From Candidatus Kaiserbacteria bacterium (GTDB lineage: Bacteria > Patescibacteriota > Minisyncoccia > Phycocordibacterales > UBA918): a stretch of DNA of 22,556 nt. Position numbers and translations under genes: made by a program. The notes under the pieces were generated by a model. It was given only the letters and a program-made list of their open reading frames with translations, did not search any database and was not told where the DNA came from. The DNA is taken from NCBI GenBank assembly GCA_007116965.1, contig SKHJ01000028.1, forward strand, positions 1 through 22,556, in the 5' to 3' direction. Below are positions 14,809 through 21,938 of this stretch, one piece after another (the stretch's first letter is position 1; each line of letters opens with the position of its first letter).

Positions 14809-15618
14809 ATGTCCATCAGTGAAGCCGTCATTCTTGGTTTGGTGCAAGGAATTACGGAATTTTTACCTGTCTCATCATCGGGTCACTTGGTCTTAGCGCG
14901 GACAGTTTTGGAAACGGATATCGCGTATGGCTTGGCCTTTGATACGGCGTTGCATCTAGCTACGGTTCTGGCAGTGATCGTGTACTTCTGGGGCGATCTT
15001 TACATCTTGGGGCAAACTGCCTTGCGTAAGCTTGGGCGTCTGCCGGTCAATGCGACTGACGAACGTCTCTTGTATGCTTTGATCCTCGCCACCATTCCTG
15101 GCGTGGTTGTCGGTATTTTGATCGAGTCTCATATCTCAGCAGCTTTTCACGCCCCGTTATTGGTAGCTGGTTTTTTGTTTTTGGCTGCCCTCTTTTTTAT
15201 GTTTGCTGAATATCGTCAGTTAACTTTGCCAAAGACGACTGCTATTACATTACGTTCGGCAATAATCATTGGTTGTTTTCAGGTGTTAGCACTGCTACCC
15301 GGGATATCACGTTCAGGTATTACCATTGGTGCTGGTATGATGTTGGGCTTAAGTCGCACCGCCGCGGCACGCTTTTCGTTTCTAATGGCCATCCCCATCA
15401 CGTTCGGAGTGGGAGCTAAGCAAACTTTGGCGTTGATCCAATCTGGTGAAGGAGTCGCTTTGGTACCGACCTTGGTGGCATCAGCCATTGCTTTCGTTTC
15501 AGCGCTAGTCGTTATCCATTTCTTCTTGCAATTTCTCCGACGTTACACGTTGTGGCCATTTATCTGGTACATCATTGTTTTGTCTATATTCATCGTGTTG
15601 GCGCACTGGTTTGCTTAA
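14809..15618 (+). CDS. uppP: Undecaprenyl-diphosphatase UppP (BacA family)
   Basis: Integral membrane phosphatase that converts undecaprenyl diphosphate to the monophosphate, recycling the lipid carrier for peptidoglycan and surface polysaccharide. At 269 residues it has a full family length. It has both signatures: GLVQGITEFLPVSSSGHL (10-27), with E17 and the Ser cluster, and LPGISRSGITIGAGMMLGL (from about 163), with R168. Several hydrophobic helices span the rest. The ATG at 14809 is set by the conserved MSISEAVILG start and the promoter box 7 nt upstream. It converges with the exonuclease gene after an 18-nt gap with no visible terminator. Confidence 0.97.
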   Translation: MSISEAVILGLVQGITEFLPVSSSGHLVLARTVLETDIAYGLAFDTALHLATVLAVIVYFWGDLYILGQTALRKLGRLPVNATDERLLYALILATIPGVVVGILIESHISAAFHAPLLVAGFLFLAALFFMFAEYRQLTLPKTTAITLRSAIIIGCFQVLALLPGISRSGITIGAGMMLGLSRTAAARFSFLMAIPITFGVGAKQTLALIQSGEGVALVPTLVASAIAFVSALVVIHFFLQFLRRYTLWPFIWYIIVLSIFIVLAHWFA

Positions 15619-15636
15619 ATGTACAACCAGCGATCG

Positions 15637-16215
15637 TTAAAAGAGTAGTGAGTGGGTCATCGCTGACTCTTCGTGTGGTTCTTCCCAGTGACGAGTGTCG
15701 ATGGGTATTTCGCGCACACGTAAGCCATCTTTGATCTTGACGTGACCATTGGCTCGAGCGTAGTCGAACAGTTGTTTGGTTACTTTAACATCTTGCTCGC
15801 AGTATTTCTTGATCTCTTTGATTTTACCTTCACGCCACCACCTGACAGCCTGGAGACCGTCCGCACTCTTTTTAGCGCCGATGGTAGCTTTGGCAACGTC
15901 ATCAAGACGCAAGCGCCGACCAAATGAAATTTTGATGTCCTCAAGCAGGTCGATGCTTTTAATATGAGTTAAATCACCTGGGTAGTACTTGTTAAGCAGA
16001 GGAATGTCGAAATGGTTGCTGTTGTAGCCGACGAGAGCGTCTGCCTGCTCGATAATGGGCCACAGGATAGACAACTCTTCAATGGTGGCAGTGGTATAAG
16101 TATCGGTATCACTGTCGTAGACGGTAACTACCGAAATGTCGAGCGCGGTCGGGTCATTTGAACCCACGTCTTGAAAGATATTTTGCGTCTCTAGATCGAA
16201 GACAACGTACCGCAT
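15637..16215 (-). CDS. YprB-like DEDDy 3'-5' exonuclease (RNase H fold)
   Basis: A 192-residue stand-alone exonuclease domain of the predicted YprB/RNase_H_2 type. Motifs: D7 and E9 in MRYVVFDLETQ, D70 in VGYNSNHFDIP, D89 in IKSIDLLEDI, and Y138 with D142 in KKYCEQDVKVT; the YxxxD spacing puts it in the DEDDy group. Substrate (DNA or RNA) cannot be read from the sequence. The frame extends four codons upstream to an ATG at 16227. I chose ATG 16215 because it begins the conserved strand and lies 7 nt after a -10-like TATGAC; the longer form stays possible. It lies downstream of hisS but behind a strong palindrome, so it is probably transcribed separately. Because the DnaE PHP site looks dead, a separate proofreading nuclease is needed, though nothing ties this one to that role. 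Confidence 0.85.
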   Translation of the reverse strand: MRYVVFDLETQNIFQDVGSNDPTALDISVVTVYDSDTDTYTTATIEELSILWPIIEQADALVGYNSNHFDIPLLNKYYPGDLTHIKSIDLLEDIKISFGRRLRLDDVAKATIGAKKSADGLQAVRWWREGKIKEIKKYCEQDVKVTKQLFDYARANGHVKIKDGLRVREIPIDTRHWEEPHEESAMTHSLLF

Positions 16216-16222
16216 AATAGTC

Positions 16223-16228
16223 GTCATA
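16223..16228 (-). promoter_or_regulatory. Weak -10 candidate for the exonuclease gene
   Basis: TATGAC on the minus strand, 7 nt before ATG 16215. There is no -35 and no TG extension. Confidence 0.3.
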
Positions 16229-16267
16229 CTACCATACTGGGTCGTTTCTTTTGTACTTAGTTGTGTG

Positions 16268-16305
16268 GTAAAAAGCGGAAATACTATAGTATTTCCGCTT
16301 TTTAC
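16268..16305. terminator. 38-bp perfect palindrome directly after hisS
   Basis: Two 19-nt arms with no spacer, centred between 16286 and 16287. The outer part is GTAAAAAGCGG and the inner part ATACTATAGTAT. It begins right after the hisS stop (16307-16309). With A/T tracts at both arm ends it can serve as a Rho-independent terminator on either strand, here for hisS leftward. Confidence 0.7.
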
Positions 16306-16306
16306 A

Positions 16307-17593
16307 TCAGTTTTCAGTCAAAAAAGTGATAATTTCCTTAGTAGCACCAGTCTGTTCGTGGTTGCTACGAAGGTCCTGGAGAGTAAGTGTGGCGGCGACA
16401 ATCTCATCTGGTCCTAGTACAATTACGTAGTGCACCCCGGTATCGGTAGCGGTCTTGAATTTTTTGTCGCGTTTGCGAGCGCTAAAGTCAATGCTGGTAG
16501 TAATACCACCGGCTCTGAATTGTTGAGCTAGAGCTTGAGCTGGTTGGTGCTCATCGGGTGAGAGGGGAATGATGGTGAGAAGCGGCGCGGTGGTGGACAC
16601 AGAAGGCGGTAACAAATTGTGCGTTTCCAAAAAGTCACGCATCGTGACGTCGCCCATACCAAAGCCAACACCACTGAGCGGGGTATCGCTGAAGAGTCCG
16701 GTTAGGTTGTCGTAGCGACCACCGCCGAGCATCGAACGCTTAGTGCCACCTGGATGTTTGTCGAAAATCTCAAAAACAGTACCGGTGTAGTAGTCGAAGC
16801 CACGAGCTAGTGTCTTATCAAAAATAATATTATCCAAACCTAGTTCCTGCAAATTTTCAAACAAAGATCGGAATGGCTCTTGGCTAGAGATTTGCGAGAT
16901 ATCGTTGCTCTCCAATCCTGCCTGTAAGGTATCTATATCAAATGGCTGGACAATAATATTTCTTAGTTCAGACTTATACTCTTCATCGCTAATTTTGTTT
17001 TTTCGGTCATTTAATTTAGTAATTTTACTTCGAATTCCAGCTTCAGAGATTCCTTGTGTGCTATACCAGGATTCCATAAACGCTCTGTTGTTTATCCGTA
17101 TTTCAAACATATCTGGAGTGGCACCAAAGTTGAGTAGGAGTTGGTGTGCCAGGGCGATGATCTCGACATCAGCGGCCATATCGTCAACACCAAAGATATC
17201 GCAATTGAGCTGCCAGTGTTCGCGTAGCCGCCCGCGTTGGGTGCGCTCGTAGCGAAAGAGGTTGGGAATCGAGTACCATCGAATTGGTGGAGTGAGTTCG
17301 CGTTGTCGGGCGGCGACCATCCGAGCCACGGTCGGCGTCATTTCTGGCCGTAAGGTCACCTCTCGCTCTCCGCGATCAGTAAAGGTGTAGGTCTGCTCGT
17401 TGACCATTTCTTCATTTTCGGCTCCCTTGGCCTTGTACAAAGTGGCTGGTTCAAGAATGGAAGCATCGTAGCGTTGGTAGCCGAAGGATTCGACGGTCCG
17501 GCTCCAGGTATCAAAGATATAGCGTTGAATTGCCATATCTTCAGGATAAAAATCACGAACACCTTTGTACGGGCCGGTCGGTAGTTTACTCAT
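16307..17593 (-). CDS. hisS: Histidyl-tRNA synthetase
   Basis: Class II aminoacyl-tRNA synthetase charging tRNA-His, 428 residues, usual length. Class II motif 1 region is near 46-66, RPEMTPTVARMVA sits at 82-94, motif 2 is FRYERTQRGRLREHW (113-127), the histidine-specific loop is LARGFDYYTGTVFEI (262-276), then GGGRYDNL (290-297) and motif 3 GVGFGMGDV. The C-terminal anticodon-binding domain covers about 335-425. Codons for residues of about 165-262 (16807-17098) are clearly more A+T-rich than the rest of the gene and its neighbours. The ATG at 17593 is 9 nt below TACAAT, with a -35 at 17 nt. It is followed by the 38-bp palindrome. Confidence 0.97.
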   Translation of the reverse strand: MSKLPTGPYKGVRDFYPEDMAIQRYIFDTWSRTVESFGYQRYDASILEPATLYKAKGAENEEMVNEQTYTFTDRGEREVTLRPEMTPTVARMVAARQRELTPPIRWYSIPNLFRYERTQRGRLREHWQLNCDIFGVDDMAADVEIIALAHQLLLNFGATPDMFEIRINNRAFMESWYSTQGISEAGIRSKITKLNDRKNKISDEEYKSELRNIIVQPFDIDTLQAGLESNDISQISSQEPFRSLFENLQELGLDNIIFDKTLARGFDYYTGTVFEIFDKHPGGTKRSMLGGGRYDNLTGLFSDTPLSGVGFGMGDVTMRDFLETHNLLPPSVSTTAPLLTIIPLSPDEHQPAQALAQQFRAGGITTSIDFSARKRDKKFKTATDTGVHYVIVLGPDEIVAATLTLQDLRSNHEQTGATKEIITFLTEN

Positions 17594-17602
17594 AGTGGTT
17601 TG

Positions 17603-17631
17603 ATTGTAGGGGAGGGGTGCGGTGATTGCAA
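17603..17631 (-). promoter_or_regulatory. Promoter of hisS
   Basis: Minus strand TTGCAA (17631-17626), a 17-nt spacer and TACAAT (17608-17603), then 9 nt to the ATG. It is one of the few promoters here with both boxes. Confidence 0.7.
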
Positions 17632-17635
17632 GTGG

Positions 17636-18226
17636 TTAGCCAACGACACCGTCAGGACTAAACGTAGCTGGATTGGCGGGTTGACTTTGGAGGTTGCGAA
17701 TGCGATTGTCCATTGCTTGTTGCATCAGAGCTTGGAGGCCCCGTGGATCAGGCAGACTGGTCATCTGAAAGACACTATCACTAGCGCTGGCGGTCTGGGC
17801 CCGCAGGGTACCAAAGTTGAGAAAGGTAGCGAGAATACCATCGACACGTACTTTGATGTCTTGTAAGCGTTCGAGGCGGAAGTTGCTGGTCTTACGACTG
17901 AAGAAACCGAGTTGTTTGATAACGATCAGGCGACGGTCGGTGATGACCCAGAGGTCAAGGTAGTAGTGTGTCCAAAACATAATGGCTCCCATCGCGCAGA
18001 TAACTAACCACAAACAAGTACCAAAGACGATGTAGGCGTAGTAGCCGCGCAAACTGGACGGCAAGACCTCGCTTTCAGGTAAGACAGCGTAGATGGCGAG
18101 TAGCACGAACGGTAGCAAGGCGACCAGGCCGGTAGCGAGAAATTCCATAAAGGGAATGAACCAGTGCTTCCGTACCACTTTAAGTACTTTTTCGTCTCCC
18201 TCAAGCTGAATTTGGTCGAATAGCAT
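17636..18226 (-). CDS. PH-domain membrane protein (bPH_2-like)
   Basis: A 196-residue protein with a short cytoplasmic N-terminus (LFDQIQLEGDEKVLKVVRKHW), two membrane helices (about 22-47 and 64-88) and then a bacterial PH-like domain. The domain is marked by YYLDLWVITDRRLIVIKQLGFF, SRKTSNFRLERLQDIKV and GTLRAQTASASDSVFQMTSLPDP. The YdbS/YdbT-like bPH_2 family has no firmly assigned function; membrane or envelope homeostasis is only a guess. It starts 9 nt after the stop of the small membrane protein and is presumably co-transcribed with it and prmC. The C-terminal 20 residues are Pro/Asn-rich and probably disordered. Confidence 0.85.
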   Translation of the reverse strand: MLFDQIQLEGDEKVLKVVRKHWFIPFMEFLATGLVALLPFVLLAIYAVLPESEVLPSSLRGYYAYIVFGTCLWLVICAMGAIMFWTHYYLDLWVITDRRLIVIKQLGFFSRKTSNFRLERLQDIKVRVDGILATFLNFGTLRAQTASASDSVFQMTSLPDPRGLQALMQQAMDNRIRNLQSQPANPATFSPDGVVG

Positions 18227-18235
18227 ACCGTAGAT

Positions 18236-18460
18236 TTAGATGAAGATAAGGGCAGCAAACGCTACCACCAACAGAGCTCCAGTGGTGATAAAATACCAGC
18301 GCAAGGTTTGACTAATAATATCGGCACCGATGGCGTACTTGCGCCAGTGGTAGACGACAATGGCGGAGAAGACGCCATAAATGATCAGGAAGAGCAAAAA
18401 ACCGATCCAGAAGAGGGGGCGAATACCGGGCCCAAATTCACCAAGTCCTATCTCATTCAT
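18236..18460 (-). CDS. Small two-helix membrane protein, function unknown
   Basis: A 74-residue protein with two hydrophobic helices (about 14-37, PLFWIGFLLFLIIYGVFSAIV, and 53-73, FITTGALLVVAFAALIFI) separated by a basic loop (YHWRKYAIGAD). I do not recognise a family. It starts 14 nt after the prmC stop and ends 9 nt before the PH-domain gene, a spacing typical of one operon. Its membrane nature makes the PH protein a plausible partner. A TAGACA 8 nt before the ATG, or TATAAA 13 nt before it, could be a -10, but both are weak. Confidence 0.75.
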   Translation of the reverse strand: MNEIGLGEFGPGIRPLFWIGFLLFLIIYGVFSAIVVYHWRKYAIGADIISQTLRWYFITTGALLVVAFAALIFI

Positions 18461-18474
18461 ACGTTACTGTCTAT

Positions 18475-19215
18475 TTATAATGCCACAGATAACACGCTGA
18501 AGCGAGGCGTCAGATACTGATCGTTGTGGGTTACGACAGTGGCAAAACTGGCAGCGTTCTCCCGTACTAGTGCCACCTGCTCGGGTTCGTGTTCCAGCCA
18601 CAGTTGACCACCAGGTACCAAGTACGCTGGAGCCTGCTCTAAAATTGTTCTCAGACAGTCAAACCCAGCTTCGCCGCCATAAAGTGCTAACGTCGGCTCA
18701 TGATCAAGTACCGCTTGATCAGTGCGATCGAGGGCAGGATCGATGTAGGGCGGGTTGGCCACGATAAGATCAAAGCGGCCGGTAATGGCGGCGAAGAGGT
18801 CGCTCTGGATTACGGCAGTTGACTGTTTGTAAGCTAGGTTGGCTGCCACGTTCTTTTTGATGGTTGGTAGATGGGCGGGGTCAAGTTCAGCGAAGGTCAC
18901 GGTGGCGTTTGGCCAGCTCTTAGCCAGTGCGATGCCAATACAGCCACTGCCGGCACAGAGGTCAAGGATCTGTAATGACCTTCGTTGTGTTTGGTCGCTC
19001 CAGGTTTCTCGGACACGCTGTGTCCAATACTCAGTTTCTGGTCGAGGAATTAAGGGGCGAGAGTCAAGATAAATCTGGCAGTCGAGAAAGGGAATATGCC
19101 CAATCACGTACGCCAGCGGCTCGCCAGCGGCGAGCCGCTGGCGATCAGCAGCAAAGTCCGCGCTTGGCTGTCCATGATACTTTTCTTGCAGCAGCCAGTT
19201 TTCTGCTTGGTTCAT
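18475..19215 (-). CDS. prmC: Peptide chain release factor N5-glutamine methyltransferase PrmC
   Basis: Methylates the GGQ glutamine of RF1 and RF2 using S-adenosylmethionine. It has 246 residues, slightly shorter than E. coli PrmC (277) through a reduced N-terminal domain. The N-terminal part has GEPLAYVIGHIPFLDCQIYLDSR-like sequence and IPRPETE. The SAM site is ILDLCAGSGCIGIAL, and the catalytic NPPY lies in DLIVANPPYIDPALD. The frame also offers GTG at 19218; ATG 19215 is preferred, 8 nt below a TATGCT box. A perfect 14-bp inverted repeat lies inside the early coding region (19111-19143). It heads an operon with the two membrane-protein genes and is divergent from the ABC genes. Confidence 0.95.
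   Translation of the reverse strand: MNQAENWLLQEKYHGQPSADFAADRQRLAAGEPLAYVIGHIPFLDCQIYLDSRPLIPRPETEYWTQRVRETWSDQTQRRSLQILDLCAGSGCIGIALAKSWPNATVTFAELDPAHLPTIKKNVAANLAYKQSTAVIQSDLFAAITGRFDLIVANPPYIDPALDRTDQAVLDHEPTLALYGGEAGFDCLRTILEQAPAYLVPGGQLWLEHEPEQVALVRENAASFATVVTHNDQYLTPRFSVLSVAL
19111..19143. repeat. Perfect 14-bp inverted repeat inside prmC
   Basis: CGCCAGCGGCTCGC (19111-19124) and its reverse complement (19130-19143) around a 5-nt loop. In prmC mRNA this is a very stable GC-rich hairpin about 75-105 nt into the coding region, covering the codons for RLAAGEPLAY. Confidence 0.7.
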
Positions 19216-19223
19216 CACTAAAT

Positions 19224-19229
19224 AGCATA
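19224..19229 (-). promoter_or_regulatory. -10 box of prmC
   Basis: Minus-strand TATGCT, 8 nt before ATG 19215, with a weak GTGGCA (19253-19248) 18 nt upstream. It is divergent from the ABC promoter at 19261-19269. Confidence 0.5.
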
Positions 19230-19260
19230 CGATGGTTTCGGTAGTCCTGCCACTGTTTCG

Positions 19261-19269
19261 TGCTAGACT
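19261..19269 (+). promoter_or_regulatory. Extended -10 promoter of the ABC exporter operon
   Basis: TGCTAGACT followed by 6 nt (AGCCTT) and the ATG at 19276; predicted leaderless. Confidence 0.6.
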
Positions 19270-19275
19270 AGCCTT

Positions 19276-20034
19276 ATGTCGACATCTAGCGTCATTTTGC
19301 AGGTTAACGATTTGGTGAAAGAATACCCTGGTGCTAGTACTAAGCGGGCAGTGGATAACATCTCTTTTACGGTGGACACAGGATCATTCTTCGGCTTGTT
19401 GGGTCCGAATGGGGCAGGTAAAAGTACCACCATCGGTTGTATTACCGGTACCCATATCCTCACCGGTGGGCAGATCTTGGTGAATGGATATGATGTGGTC
19501 AGTGATTATCGGTCGGCGCGGCGTCAGATTGGCTTATCTTCACAAGAATACAACGTTAATCCTTTCGAATCGGTCAGACATCTGATCAGCTTTATGGGCG
19601 GCTACTATGGCTTGCGTTGGCGAGAGCGGCGGGAACGAGTAGACGAGTTGCTTGAGCAACTACAATTGACCGATCATGCTCACAAACAGTTCAAAGAACT
19701 CTCCGGCGGCTTGAAACGACGCGTGGTCTTAGCTCGAGCGTTGGTACACCAGCCACCGCTCTTGATCTTGGATGAGCCAACGGCTGGTATCGATGTGGAG
19801 CAGCGTCGCTCCATTTGGACTTTGCTACAGGAACTGAATGTGGCGGGCACAACCATTATTATGACTTCACACTACTTAGAAGAAATTGAGCGTTTGTGTG
19901 ATCGGGTCGCTATCATCAATCACGGTCAGATTGTTTCTGATCGACCAACGATGGCGTACCAGCAGGCCGGTCGTACCCTGGAGGACGCATATCTAGCGAT
20001 CACCGCCGCGACCGAAGTAACCAGAGAACCATGA
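19276..20034 (+). CDS. ABC-2 type transporter ATP-binding protein (YadG-like)
   Basis: A 252-residue nucleotide-binding subunit of an ABC-2 exporter. Walker A is GPNGAGKST (43-51), the Q-loop is in IGLSSQEYNV, the signature LSGGLKRR starts at 142, Walker B is LLILDEPTAG with D166 and E167, and the switch is TSHYLEEIERLCDRV. The signature has Leu where LSGGQ has Gln, common in ABC-2 export ATPases. It overlaps the permease gene by 4 nt (ATGA), so the two are translationally coupled and form one transporter. The substrate (lipid, glycan or drug) cannot be read from the sequence; the closest familiar pair is E. coli YadG/YadH. The start is 6 nt below an extended -10. Confidence 0.93.
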   Translation: MSTSSVILQVNDLVKEYPGASTKRAVDNISFTVDTGSFFGLLGPNGAGKSTTIGCITGTHILTGGQILVNGYDVVSDYRSARRQIGLSSQEYNVNPFESVRHLISFMGGYYGLRWRERRERVDELLEQLQLTDHAHKQFKELSGGLKRRVVLARALVHQPPLLILDEPTAGIDVEQRRSIWTLLQELNVAGTTIIMTSHYLEEIERLCDRVAIINHGQIVSDRPTMAYQQAGRTLEDAYLAITAATEVTREP

Positions 20035-20792
20035 ATTACATCGGCCTTATCACACTAGTGCAACGTGAGATGGTCCGGATGTTCCGGGTTGTAACACAGA
20101 CCATTCTGGCGCCACTCATCTCGGCGGCGCTGTATATCTTTATCTTTGGTACTATCGTCGGGACTAAGATCGACGAGATTGCAGGTGTTACGTATATCGA
20201 ATTTGTCTTCCCTGGTATTTTAATGCTCAGTATCATCACGGCTGCCTTTGCCCATTCGTCGAGTGCCATCTTTATGCATAAGTACTTCAATATCATCGAA
20301 GAAGTTTTGATCACCCCGTTCTCGTATTTAGAGATTGTAATTGGCTACGCGGTGGCGGGTGTAGCTCGGGCGATACTTGTCGCTTTGGGAGTGTTAGGAA
20401 TTGGTGTGCTGATGGGGGCAGTATCATTGGTCAGTTTACCGCTTTTCTTGTTTTACGTGTTTGGCGTAGCGATGGTATTTTCTCTGCTCGGGATGTTCGC
20501 TGGTCTGTTTGCCAAGAATTTTGATCAACTGTCGATGCTGACAACTTTTATTATCACCCCCTTCACGTACCTAGGCGGCATTTTCTACTCGTTGACGATG
20601 TTGCCACCAACGGCGCAGACGTTGACAACGCTTAATCCTTTCTTTTACTTTGTCGACGGAATTCGTTACAGCATGACCGGTATCACCGAGGCGCACACTG
20701 GTATCGGTCTCTTAGTCATCATTGGTCTTATCGTCGGTATCGGGGGAGTGGTGACACAGCTTTTTCGGATCGGGTGGCGCATTCGTCAGTAG
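20031..20792 (+). CDS. ABC-2 type transporter permease (YadH-like)
   Basis: A 253-residue permease with six predicted membrane helices: about 25-40, 58-75, 103-130, 140-165, 170-190 and 225-245. The ABC-2 family features are the amphipathic N-terminal helix (LITLVQREMVRMFRVV), the central ITPFTYLGGIFYSLTMLP (the ABC-2 signature region) and the following LNPFFYFVDGIRY. It begins inside the last codons of the ATPase gene (ATGA), so the two products are made in a matched ratio. I see no accessory or substrate genes next to it, so the cargo is open. Confidence 0.93.
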   Translation: MNYIGLITLVQREMVRMFRVVTQTILAPLISAALYIFIFGTIVGTKIDEIAGVTYIEFVFPGILMLSIITAAFAHSSSAIFMHKYFNIIEEVLITPFSYLEIVIGYAVAGVARAILVALGVLGIGVLMGAVSLVSLPLFLFYVFGVAMVFSLLGMFAGLFAKNFDQLSMLTTFIITPFTYLGGIFYSLTMLPPTAQTLTTLNPFFYFVDGIRYSMTGITEAHTGIGLLVIIGLIVGIGGVVTQLFRIGWRIRQ

Positions 20793-20829
20793 TTGCTCAC
20801 AGGTTTAGGGTGTGGCAATGAGTGTGGTT

Positions 20830-20838
20830 TGCTACACT
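20830..20838 (+). promoter_or_regulatory. Extended -10 promoter of the aldolase gene
   Basis: TGCTACACT followed by 8 nt and the ATG at 20847; predicted leaderless or nearly so. Confidence 0.6.
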
Positions 20839-20846
20839 AACAAGTA

Positions 20847-21875
20847 ATGGCTAAGAACACTAAATTGTATGAGACTGTTGCCGCGCTCATAGCGACCGGT
20901 AAAGGTATTATTGCGGCAGACGAGAGCGACGTGACTGCTGGTAAGCGTCTGCAGTTGGTACACTTACCCAACGAACCCGATAACCGTCGCGCTTTTCGGC
21001 AGTTATTGTTTACAGCACCCGACATCGAAAAGTTTGTTTCGGGAGTCATTTTGTTTGATTCGAGTTTGCGCAACAGTACCACCGAAGGTATGCCGTTTCC
21101 AGATGTCCTTTTAGCTAAAGGTATCATCCCTGGTATCAAGGTCGACCGCGGCACGGTCGATTTACAAGGCTTCAAAGGTGAAGTGGTGACTCGCGGCCTC
21201 GATGACTTGGTCGAACGATTCGCTGATTATTACGATTTGGGCGCGCGATTTGCTAAATGGCGCGCGGTCTATACTATTGGTGAACAAACACCAAGCGCTG
21301 AGTGTATCGAGATCAATTCTATTCAGCTGGCTCGTTACGCCCAGATCGCGCAAGCAGCTGGGCTGGTCCCGATTGTCGAACCGGAAGTTCTCTTCACAGG
21401 TGACCATGATATCGCTCAGGCAGAAGTGGTCACCACCAAGGTTTTACAACATTTGTTTGCTACTCTGCTCCGGTATCGAGTAGACCTCGGAGCAGTTATT
21501 CTTAAATCATCAATGGTCTTGGCGGGCGAGGCTAACAGCGAGCAGAGTACGCCGGCTGAGGTAGCCAACGCGACCATACGAACGTTTGGGATTTCTGTTC
21601 CACCTGAAGTTGGCGGTATCGTTTTCTTATCTGGCGGTCAGACTCCCAAGCGTGCGACAGAAAATCTACAGGCCATAGCTGCGCTGGGTGAGCAACTGTG
21701 GCCAATCTCATTTTCTTACTCTCGCGCCATCGAAGAACCAGTTCTCAATGTCTGGCAAGGCAAGGAAGAGAATGTAACTGAAGCCCAAAAGATGCTTTTA
21801 CACGCCGTGAAGATGAATGGCTTAGCGCAACAAGGCAAATATGATCCAGCCAAAGACAAAAAGTTGCCAAGCTAG
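20847..21875 (+). CDS. Class I fructose-bisphosphate aldolase (animal/plant type)
   Basis: Reversible cleavage of fructose 1,6-bisphosphate to dihydroxyacetone phosphate and glyceraldehyde 3-phosphate through a Schiff base. It has 342 residues, close to the roughly 360 of animal aldolases. Landmarks align along the whole protein: GKGIIAADES (D25), GVILFDSSL, GIKVDRGTVDL (K98), FAKWRAV (K137, R139), VPIVEPEVL, the Schiff-base lysine K220 in VILKSSMV, FLSGGQT and SFSYSRAI; in rabbit numbering these are D33, K107, K146 and K229. This is not the DhnA-type class I or the zinc class II enzyme common in bacteria. It sits alone between the ABC genes and a bidirectional stem-loop. Confidence 0.95.
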   Translation: MAKNTKLYETVAALIATGKGIIAADESDVTAGKRLQLVHLPNEPDNRRAFRQLLFTAPDIEKFVSGVILFDSSLRNSTTEGMPFPDVLLAKGIIPGIKVDRGTVDLQGFKGEVVTRGLDDLVERFADYYDLGARFAKWRAVYTIGEQTPSAECIEINSIQLARYAQIAQAAGLVPIVEPEVLFTGDHDIAQAEVVTTKVLQHLFATLLRYRVDLGAVILKSSMVLAGEANSEQSTPAEVANATIRTFGISVPPEVGGIVFLSGGQTPKRATENLQAIAALGEQLWPISFSYSRAIEEPVLNVWQGKEENVTEAQKMLLHAVKMNGLAQQGKYDPAKDKKLPS

Positions 21876-21905
21876 CACTTAATAAACAAAGATCTAGAGC
21901 AAAGG

Positions 21906-21932
21906 AAAAACCTGAGCGAAGCTCAGGTTTTT
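21906..21932. terminator. Bidirectional intrinsic terminator between aldolase and bL33
   Basis: Twelve-bp perfect arms AAAAACCTGAGC / GCTCAGGTTTTT around a GAA loop, with terminal T5 on both strands. It serves the aldolase gene rightward and rpmG leftward, and its tip is the same GCGAAGC mini-hairpin as the stem-loop after rpmF. Confidence 0.85.
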
Positions 21933-21938
21933 CGAGGG

